Assembly (NCBI GenBank): GCA_031119155.1
Contig: JAVHYH010000088.1
Span: 1 to 12,231 of the forward strand
From: Brevundimonas sp.
GTDB lineage: Bacteria; Pseudomonadota; Alphaproteobacteria; Caulobacterales; Caulobacteraceae
Length of the DNA: 12,231 bases
Direction of reading: 5' to 3'
Below, one piece after another: positions 1-5,156 of this stretch. A model generated the notes under the pieces. The model ran no database searches, was not told the origin of the DNA, and was given only the letters and a program-made list of their open reading frames with translations. The position numbers and the translations under genes were made by a program. Every line of letters starts with the position of its first letter. Positions within the stretch are counted from its first letter, which is position 1.

Positions 1-868
1 GGAAGACCGGGTGCCGGTGGCCTCGATGCCGGGCGTGTCGCGCCTGTCGCCAAAGGCCGCCGCCGAGGCCGCGAAGGAAGCCCACGCGCTGGGCATTCCG
101 CTGCTGGCGCTGTTCCCCAATGTCGATGCTTCGATCAAGGACGGCGTCGGGACCGGGGCGACCGATCCGGACGGCCTGATCCCCGACTGCATCAAGGCCA
201 TCAAGGACGCCGTGCCGGAGATCGGCGTCATGACCGATGTGGCACTGGACTGCTACACCGACCACGGCCACGACGGCGTGGTCGAGGGCGACCGCATCCT
301 GAACGATGCGACGCTGGAGCGGCTGGCCGAACAGGCCTTCATCCACGCCCACGCCGGAGCCGACATCGTCGCGCCGTCCGACATGATGGACGGCCGGGTC
401 TATGCGATCCGCGAGGCGCTGGAGGCCAATGGCTTCCACGACACCCTGATCATGTCCTACGCGGCCAAATACGCCTCGGCCTTCTATGGCCCGTATCGCG
501 ACGCCGTGGGCTCGGCCACGCAGCTGCGCGGCGACAAGAAGACCTATCAGATGGACTACGCCAACACCGAGGAGGCCCTGCGCGAGGTGGCGATGGACAT
601 CTCGGAAGGCGCGGATGCGGTGATGGTCAAGCCGGGGATGCTGTACCTCGACATCGTGCGGCGGGTCTCGGAGACCTTCAAGCTGCCGACCTTCGCCTAT
701 CAGGTGTCCGGCGAGTATTCGATGATGCGCGCCTCCATGGCCAACGGCTGGCTGGACGAGGACCGGGCGATCCTGGAAAGCCTGCACGCCTTCAAGCGCG
801 CGGGCGCGGCCGGGGTGCTGACCTATTTCGCCCCGCAGGCGGCGCGGTTGCTGAACGGATACAGCTAG
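1..868 (+). CDS. hemB: Delta-aminolevulinic acid dehydratase (porphobilinogen synthase), 5'-truncated by the window edge
   Basis: HemB condenses two 5-aminolevulinate molecules to porphobilinogen, the first common step of tetrapyrrole synthesis in the cytosol. The reading frame is open to the left edge (codons for E-D-R precede the GTG at 11), so that GTG is an internal valine and not the start. Compared with the usual 320-340 residues, about 40-50 N-terminal residues are missing. Counting from the codon at 11, the two active-site lysines are K153 (SYAAKYAS, codon 467-469) and the Schiff-base lysine K207 (VMVKPGM, codon 629-631). The metal loop at 236-279 reads DVALDCYTDHGHDG: Ala, Asp and Asp stand where zinc enzymes have three cysteines, which is the Mg-dependent pattern known from Pseudomonas. 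A cysteine follows the first Asp. The gene is convergent with the MBL-fold gene; the two stop codons share CTAG at 865-868. Identification is very secure. Confidence 0.97.
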   Translation, partial: EDRVPVASMPGVSRLSPKAAAEAAKEAHALGIPLLALFPNVDASIKDGVGTGATDPDGLIPDCIKAIKDAVPEIGVMTDVALDCYTDHGHDGVVEGDRILNDATLERLAEQAFIHAHAGADIVAPSDMMDGRVYAIREALEANGFHDTLIMSYAAKYASAFYGPYRDAVGSATQLRGDKKTYQMDYANTEEALREVAMDISEGADAVMVKPGMLYLDIVRRVSETFKLPTFAYQVSGEYSMMRASMANGWLDEDRAILESLHAFKRAGAAGVLTYFAPQAARLLNGYS

Positions 869-1656
869 ATCCGGGCGCTCCAGCCGTCGAAGGCGACCTC
901 GACGTGGGGCGGAACAACCGCCGACAAGGCCTTGTAATCCAGATCGATATGCAGGTTCGTCAGCACGGCGCGCTTCACCTGCGCCTGTGCGATCCAGTCC
1001 AGCGCCCGATCGACATGGGCGTGGGTCGGGTGGGCGGTCCAGCGCAGGGCGTCGACGATCCACAGATCGCAGCCGCGCACTGCCTCGATGGCGGCCTCAT
1101 CCAGCTCGGACACGTCGCTGGAATAGGCGATGCCGCCCATGCGGTAGCCGACCGAGCGGATCGGGCCGTGGGCCTGATCGAAGGTGACGACGGGCACATC
1201 CCCGCCCGCGCCGGAGACGGACCAGGGCGTCCCATGCGGGGGGACATCGTGCAGATCGAGGATCGGCGGATAGCCCTCGACCATCTCGAAGATATAGCCG
1301 AACCGGCTGGTCAGGGCCGCGCGCGTCGGGGCGTCCATGAAGGCCGGGATGCGCTGGCGGGCGCGCAGGGCGAAGACGCGCAGGTCGTCGATGCCGTGGG
1401 TCTGGTCGGCGTGGTCGTGGGTGTAGAGGACGGCGTCGATGTGCCGGACCTGCGCCGCCAGCATCTGTTCCCGCAAGTCAGGCGAGGTGTCGATCAGGAC
1501 GCTGGTGATCCCGTCCGCTCCGTGGCGACGGATCAGGGCCGAGCAACGGGTGCGACGGTTCCTCGGATCGGCCGGATCACAGGCGCCCCAGTCGCCGTCA
1601 CCGCGCGGCACGCCCCCGGAGGAGCCGCTGCCCAGGATGACGACTTCCAGCTCCAT
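865..1656 (-). CDS. MBL-fold metallo-hydrolase, PhnP/RNase Z-like
   Basis: A 263-residue cytosolic protein of the metallo-beta-lactamase fold. The metal-binding signature is at residues 79-88 (T-H-D-H-A-D-Q-T-H-G, ligands probably H80, H82, D84). Further candidate ligands are H163 (QAHGP), D181 (SSDVSEL) and H212 or H214 (THAHVD). The N-terminus (ILGSGSSGGVPR) is typical of the PhnP-like phosphodiesterase branch. No phn genes are nearby, so a cyclic phosphoribosyl phosphodiesterase role is not supported; the substrate is unknown. The start is the ATG at 1656-1654. It overlaps the tatD stop by one base (TGATG) and is preceded by a good Shine-Dalgarno (GAGGG); the open frame runs further upstream only inside tatD. 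As last gene of the rlpA-tmk-holB-tatD unit it is probably translationally coupled to tatD. The family pairing TatD plus this hydrolase is common in alphaproteobacteria. Confidence 0.9.
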   Translation of the reverse strand: MELEVVILGSGSSGGVPRGDGDWGACDPADPRNRRTRCSALIRRHGADGITSVLIDTSPDLREQMLAAQVRHIDAVLYTHDHADQTHGIDDLRVFALRARQRIPAFMDAPTRAALTSRFGYIFEMVEGYPPILDLHDVPPHGTPWSVSGAGGDVPVVTFDQAHGPIRSVGYRMGGIAYSSDVSELDEAAIEAVRGCDLWIVDALRWTAHPTHAHVDRALDWIAQAQVKRAVLTNLHIDLDYKALSAVVPPHVEVAFDGWSARI

Positions 1657-2444
1657 CACTGACCCTCGGGACGCGGAATGCGGTCGAACAGGGCGAAGAA
1701 GGCGTCCGTGGTGCGCGCCTCGGCCTCGTCGCGCGACCAGCCCCGGATCTCGGCCAGCTTGTCCAGCACATGACCGACGTAGGCGGGCTCGTTGCGACGG
1801 CCGCGATGCGGGATGGGCGCCAGATAGGGGCAGTCGGTCTCGACGATGATCCGGTCGGCGGGCATGACGGCCACGATGTCGCGCACCTCCTGCGCCGCCT
1901 TGAAGGTGGCGATGCCCGACACCGAGAACCATGCCCCCAGTTTCGCAGCCCGTTCAGCCAGTTCCGGACCGCTGGTATAGCAGTGCATGAGGAATTTGAA
2001 CGGCGCCCTCGCGTGTTCTTCCTCGAGAATGGCGGCCATGACCTCGTCCGCCTCGCGCGTGTGCACCACCAGCGGCAGGCCGGTCAGGCGCGCGGCCTCG
2101 ATATGCTGGCGGAAGACCGCCGCCTGCGCCTCTCGCGGGCTGAGGTCATAGTGGAAGTCCAGCCCGCACTCGCCGATGCCGACGACGCGGGGGCGCTGCG
2201 CCAGCTCGACCAGCCGGGCGGCGGTCAGGTCGGTGTAGTCCTTGGCCTCGTGCGGATGGACGCCGACCGTGCACCAGATGTCGTCATGAGCCATGGCCAG
2301 CCCGTGGGTGGCCTCGAAGGTCGACAGCTTGTCCGAAATCTCGACCATCATCTGCACCCCGGCCTCGCGGGCGCGGGCGATGACCTCGTCCCGGTCCTCG
2401 TCGAACTGGGGGGCGTGCAGGTTGACGTGGCTGTCAATGATCAT
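1656..2444 (-). CDS. tatD: TatD-family metal-dependent hydrolase/DNase
   Basis: A 262-residue TIM-barrel amidohydrolase-type protein. TatD proteins are metal-dependent 3'-5' exonucleases linked to DNA repair and turnover. Visible signatures are the N-terminal DSHVNLH (residues 4-10), GVHPHEA (61-67), GIGECGLDFHYD with metal ligand E92, H128 (VVHTRE), H154 (MHCYTS) and the catalytic D204 (VETDCPYL). The usual first His-x-His pair reads H6-V-N8, so the second histidine is asparagine, as in E. coli TatD itself (GVNL). The start ATG at 2444-2442 overlaps the holB stop in ATGA, and the stop overlaps the next ATG by one base, so the gene is translationally coupled on both sides. In many relatives metG stands between holB and tatD; it is absent here. 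Annotation as YcfH-like or TatD-like would be equally valid. Confidence 0.93.
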   Translation of the reverse strand: MIIDSHVNLHAPQFDEDRDEVIARAREAGVQMMVEISDKLSTFEATHGLAMAHDDIWCTVGVHPHEAKDYTDLTAARLVELAQRPRVVGIGECGLDFHYDLSPREAQAAVFRQHIEAARLTGLPLVVHTREADEVMAAILEEEHARAPFKFLMHCYTSGPELAERAAKLGAWFSVSGIATFKAAQEVRDIVAVMPADRIIVETDCPYLAPIPHRGRRNEPAYVGHVLDKLAEIRGWSRDEAEARTTDAFFALFDRIPRPEGQ

Positions 2445-3421
2445 CCGCGGGCGGCCTTGGTGCGTTGCAGGTCCGCCAGCGCCCCAGCCAGCACGTCGGC
2501 GCGGTCCAGATTGATGGCGGCGGTGCGGTCAGGGAGCTCGGACAGGCGGGTCCACAGATCGGCCCATTTGGCGCCGGACGCCCCCTCCTCGATGGCCCGG
2601 ACCTTCACGGCGGCGATCAGGCGATCCATCAGGGTCTCGAACCGGTCCTGCCCCTCGGCCCCGCGGAATTTGTCGGCGATGGCGAGAGCCTCGGCGCGAT
2701 CCACCTGATCGGCGTTGACCCAGTCCTGGGCGATCTGGTCGGCTTCCAGCGTGGCCCCGGAGGCCAGGGCCAGCGCCTGACCGGGCGAGCCGCCGGCCAT
2801 GTTGGCGATGCGCGACGCCTCGGCCGACGAGACGCCGGTGCGGTTGCGGACCATCTCCTCCAGCGCATGCTGCGGCCAGACCGGGAAGGCCAGACGGCGG
2901 CAGCGCGAGCGGATGGTGGCCAGCAGACGGCCCGGCGCATGGGTGACGAGGAACAGCACGCCCCGCTCCGGCGGTTCCTCAAGAACCTTCAGCAAGGCGT
3001 TGGCGGCGTTCAGGTTCAGGTCGTCGGCGGCGTCGATGATGGCGACGCGATACTGGGCCTGCGACGGGCTCTTGGAGAAGAACTCCGGCAGGTCGCGGGC
3101 CTGATCGACCGAGATCGATTTCTTGGTCTTGCCGCCCTCGACCAGCCGCTCCAGCACCAGCAGGTCCGGGTGCGACTGGGCCGCGATCTGACGCGAGACG
3201 GGATCGTAGGGGTCGGCGCCCAGCGGGCCGCGCGCCGGGTTCGGCGCGGCACCCAGCAGGCGGCGGGCGGCGCGATAGGCGAAGGTGGACTTGCCCGAGC
3301 CCTCGACCCCGCACAGCAGCCAGGCGTGGTGCAGCCGACCGCGCGCCTGCGCATCGACGAAGGCGGCCTCGGCGGCGGCGTCCGGGATCAGGTCGAACCG
3401 GTCGCGCGGATGTTCGCTCAC
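2441..3421 (-). CDS. holB: DNA polymerase III delta' subunit (clamp loader)
   Basis: Delta' is a subunit of the clamp loader that places the beta sliding clamp on primed DNA. The 326-residue protein has a complete P-loop (GVEGSGKST, residues 38-46), a Walker B-like IIDAADDLN (128-136), the NALLKVLEEPP segment (141-151), and the SRC sensor motif (172-174) that supplies the trans-acting arginine. The C-terminal third fits the helical collar domain. Unlike E. coli delta', whose P-loop is degenerate, the Walker A sequence here is intact. The four-cysteine zinc module normally found after it is missing: no cysteine occurs between residues 46 and 173. The start is a GTG at 3421-3419 that overlaps the tmk stop by four bases (GTGA), with only a weak Shine-Dalgarno, so coupling to tmk is likely. 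The tmk-holB order is conserved across many bacteria and supports the call. Confidence 0.95.
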   Translation of the reverse strand: MSEHPRDRFDLIPDAAAEAAFVDAQARGRLHHAWLLCGVEGSGKSTFAYRAARRLLGAAPNPARGPLGADPYDPVSRQIAAQSHPDLLVLERLVEGGKTKKSISVDQARDLPEFFSKSPSQAQYRVAIIDAADDLNLNAANALLKVLEEPPERGVLFLVTHAPGRLLATIRSRCRRLAFPVWPQHALEEMVRNRTGVSSAEASRIANMAGGSPGQALALASGATLEADQIAQDWVNADQVDRAEALAIADKFRGAEGQDRFETLMDRLIAAVKVRAIEEGASGAKWADLWTRLSELPDRTAAINLDRADVLAGALADLQRTKAARG

Positions 3422-4044
3422 AGCAGGCGGCTCTCGATGGCGGCCCAGACGCGGGCGGCGACCGCCTCCTCGTCCCCGGTGGCGTCGATCACCACGCAGC
3501 GGTCGGACTTCTCGCGCGCGATCTCGAGGAAGCGGCGGCGCAGGCGTTCGTGGAACGCCAGCCCCTTGGACTCGAACCGGGTCTCGAACAGGCCGCGCCC
3601 GAAGGCGCGCTCCAGACCGACCTCAACCGGCAGGTCGAAGATCAGCGTCAGGTCCGGCTGGGTGTCGCCGACGATGGCCGCGTCCAGGGTCTCGATGAAG
3701 TCGGCGGGCGTGCCGCCGCCGGCGCCCTGATAGGCGCGGCTGGAATCGGCGAAGCGGTCGCAGACGACCCAGCGGCCGGCCTCCAGCGCGGGGCGGATGG
3801 TTTTCTCCAGATGGTCGCTGCGGGCGGCGAACATCAGCAGGGTCTCGGTCAGCGGCGACCAGCGGCCCGCGTCGCCGTTCAGGGCGATGTTGCGGATTTC
3901 CTCGGCGCCGGTCGAGCCGCCGGGCTCGCGCGTCCGCACCACCTCGATCTCACGCTCACGCAGCCGATCGACCAGCCGGGCGACCTGCGTCGACTTGCCG
4001 GCGCCTTCGCCGCCCTCAAACGTAATGAATCTGCCGTGGGTCAC
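3418..4044 (-). CDS. tmk: Thymidylate kinase (dTMP kinase)
   Basis: Phosphorylates dTMP to dTDP with ATP, the essential step to dTTP in the cytosol. The 208-residue length is standard. Motifs are the P-loop EGGEGAGKST (residues 10-19), the TREPGGS dTMP-binding loop (38-44), the DRF(A)DSSRAYQGAG segment (96-109) and a basic LID region around 147-160 (FGRGLFETRFESK), which resembles the E. coli-type enzyme with catalytic basic residues in the LID. The start is GTG at 4044-4042; no Shine-Dalgarno of good quality precedes it and no nearer in-frame alternative exists. It follows rlpA after a 37-bp gap, with no visible promoter or terminator there, so co-transcription from the rlpA promoter is likely. 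Its stop overlaps the holB start. Confidence 0.97.
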   Translation of the reverse strand: MTHGRFITFEGGEGAGKSTQVARLVDRLREREIEVVRTREPGGSTGAEEIRNIALNGDAGRWSPLTETLLMFAARSDHLEKTIRPALEAGRWVVCDRFADSSRAYQGAGGGTPADFIETLDAAIVGDTQPDLTLIFDLPVEVGLERAFGRGLFETRFESKGLAFHERLRRRFLEIAREKSDRCVVIDATGDEEAVAARVWAAIESRLL

Positions 4045-4081
4045 GGGCGCACAATGGCGACCCCGCCGACTGAAACAAGCC

Positions 4082-4882
4082 TCAGCGGTTCGATATCAAC
4101 AGGGCGTCCGCATATCCGCGCGCCACGACGGCCTGACGGGCGCTTTCGGCGGCGTTGGGATCGGGCCAGGGGCCGATCAGGACGCGGTACAGGGGCGAAT
4201 CGCCGCGCGAGGCGACATCGACCGTGGCCCGGTCGCCGAGACGATCCGCCACACGCCGCGCGGCGCGGCGGTCGCTGAACGATCCGGCCTGGATCCAGTA
4301 GGCGCCGAACTCGGGCGCCGGCTGGGCGCGGGGCGGCGGCGGGGCGGGCGCGACGGTGGCTGCGTACTGCAGCGGCTGGGCCGAGCCGAGGCGTGGGGCC
4401 GGGCCCAGATAACGCACCCTCACCTCGCCCACGCCCCGCTCCAGCATGCCCAACTGGTCCGCCGCGCCGCGCGACAGGTCGATGATGCGATTGTCCACGA
4501 ACGGCCCGCGATCATTGATCCGCAGCACCACGCTGCGCCCGTTGGCCAGATTGGTCACCTCGACCAGACCCGGCAGCGGCAGGGTCTTGTGGGCCGCGGT
4601 CAGAGCGTACATGTCGAACCGCTCGCCGGTGGCCGTCGGCCGCCCGTTGAACTGGTCGCCGTACCAGGAGGCCAGACCGGTCTCGTCATAGTTCGGCTGC
4701 TCGGCCGGATGATACCAGCGCCCCCGGATTTGATAGGGCCGCATGGTGCCCGTGACGATCGGCGCCGGATCGCTGACCACCGGAATTCGCGTCCCGCCCG
4801 ACGTCCGCGCGCCGGTCGCGCACGCCGCCATCAGGGGCAACAGCGCCACAGTGCATGCGCCCTTGAGAAATCCTGCCGTCAT
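4082..4882 (-). CDS. rlpA: RlpA-type septal ring lytic transglycosylase lipoprotein with SPOR domain
   Basis: RlpA-type lipoproteins cleave glycan strands lacking stem peptides during cell separation. The 266-residue protein starts with a lipoprotein signal peptide: cationic start, hydrophobic stretch 9-20 and lipobox M-A-A-C with lipidated C21 followed by Ala, so outer-membrane sorting is expected. The double-psi beta-barrel RlpA domain spans about 67-158 (GLASWYG, ERFDMYALTAAHKTLPLP, RINDRGPF). H98 and D124 match the catalytic His/Asp of the Pseudomonas enzyme. A Pro/Ala-rich linker (about 170-191) leads to a C-terminal SPOR domain (193-266) that binds denuded peptidoglycan at the septum. 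The start is ATG 4882-4880 with AAGGA eight bases upstream. It is the probable first gene of the minus-strand cluster, divergent from the tRNA gene. dacC, often next to rlpA and tmk in relatives, is absent. Confidence 0.95.
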   Translation of the reverse strand: MTAGFLKGACTVALLPLMAACATGARTSGGTRIPVVSDPAPIVTGTMRPYQIRGRWYHPAEQPNYDETGLASWYGDQFNGRPTATGERFDMYALTAAHKTLPLPGLVEVTNLANGRSVVLRINDRGPFVDNRIIDLSRGAADQLGMLERGVGEVRVRYLGPAPRLGSAQPLQYAATVAPAPPPPRAQPAPEFGAYWIQAGSFSDRRAARRVADRLGDRATVDVASRGDSPLYRVLIGPWPDPNAAESARQAVVARGYADALLISNR

Positions 4883-4933
4883 CGTCCCGATCCTTGTGGA
4901 GATCCGGATGCCACACGGACATTTCCGCTTTGG

Positions 4934-4958
4934 TTAACGCGACGTTTGAGGGTATGCG
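4934..4958 (+). promoter_or_regulatory. Possible promoter of the tRNA-Ser gene (Caulobacter housekeeping-sigma style)
   Basis: TTAACGC (4934-4940), ten bases, then GGTATGCG (4951-4958) partly resembles the Caulobacter sigma-73 pattern TTGACGS-N10-14-GCTANAWC. The downstream element matches poorly after GGTAT. The position is right: transcription would start a few bases further on and run into the tRNA at 4980. The embedded GTTAAC (4933-4938) is palindromic and could also serve the divergent rlpA gene. This is a pattern match by eye only. Confidence 0.3.
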
Positions 4959-4959
4959 G

Positions 4960-4980
4960 CGTGTCCGCTCACTGGACACG
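4960..4980. repeat. Perfect inverted repeat directly at the tRNA-Ser 5' end
   Basis: CGTGTCC (4960-4966) and GGACACG (4974-4980) are perfect inverted copies of seven bases around a seven-base spacer. The last base of the right arm is the first base of the mature tRNA. In a precursor transcript this could form a hairpin abutting the RNase P cleavage site. The TGTCC of the left arm could also pair with GGACA of the tRNA acceptor strand (4980-4984). As DNA it could be a protein-binding site between the divergent rlpA and tRNA genes. Its function is unknown. Confidence 0.6.
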
Positions 4981-5069
4981 GACAGGTGGCCGAGTGGTTT
5001 AAGGCAGCGGTCTTGAAAACCGCCGTAGGTGAGAGCCTACCGTGGGTTCGAATCCCACCCTGTCCGCCA
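4980..5069 (+). tRNA. tRNA-Ser (anticodon TGA), CCA encoded
   Basis: A complete 90-nt class II tRNA. The acceptor strands GGACAGG (4980-4986) and CCTGTCC (5059-5065) pair perfectly. The anticodon stem is GCGGT (5007-5011) with ACCGC (5019-5023) around the loop CTTGAAA, giving anticodon TGA at 5014-5016. A long variable arm is formed by GTAGGT and GCCTAC, as expected for serine tRNAs. The T-arm is GTGGG (5042-5046), TTCGAAT, CCCAC (5054-5058). Base 5066 is a G discriminator, as required by seryl-tRNA synthetase, and CCA follows at 5067-5069. It decodes UCA and, with modification, other UCN codons. No Rho-independent terminator follows, so read-through into the cytochrome gene downstream is possible. 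Confidence 0.97.
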
Positions 5070-5083
5070 CGGTCGATGTCCGT

Positions 5084-5148
5084 CCGGCGCCCCTCACGGC
5101 CCATTGCGGTTCGATTAGCGCTTGCGCCGGGGCCGCTTCCCGTGAGGA
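5084..5148 (+). promoter_or_regulatory. Potential structured leader over the ribosome binding site of the di-haem cytochrome gene
   Basis: The 87-base gap between tRNA-Ser and the cytochrome start holds two perfect complementary pairs. CCGGCGC (5084-5090) pairs with GCGCCGG (5124-5130), and CCTCACGG (5092-5099) pairs with CCGTGAGG (5140-5147). The second pair buries most of the Shine-Dalgarno GAGGA (5144-5148), which lies eight bases before the ATG at 5157. The two stems interleave, so they could coexist only as an H-type pseudoknot or else act as alternatives. In DNA this GC-rich, pairs of this length arise fairly easily by chance. A translational control role is inference. Confidence 0.3.
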
Positions 5149-5156
5149 CTGGGCGG

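Noticed and set aside
904..1662. 252-codon plus-strand frame opposite the MBL-fold gene
   Set aside because: Antisense shadow; the minus-strand protein has clear metal-binding motifs.
2465..3730. 421-codon plus-strand frame opposite holB and tmk
   Set aside because: A shadow of two well-recognised genes; low-complexity composition and no domain or ribosome binding site.
4913..4983. Direct repeat ACACGGAC (4913-4920 and 4976-4983) near the tRNA
   Set aside because: Only eight bases; expected by chance, and no integrase or tRNA 3'-end duplication is seen that would indicate an attachment site.
4980..5069. tRNA-Ser as an integration site for the region to its right
   Set aside because: No second copy of the tRNA 3' end, no integrase gene and no change in base composition were found in the window.
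4986..5156. N-terminal extension of the cytochrome gene into tRNA-Ser
   Set aside because: The extension would translate the tRNA; the ATG at 5157 has a good Shine-Dalgarno and gives a proper lipoprotein signal peptide.
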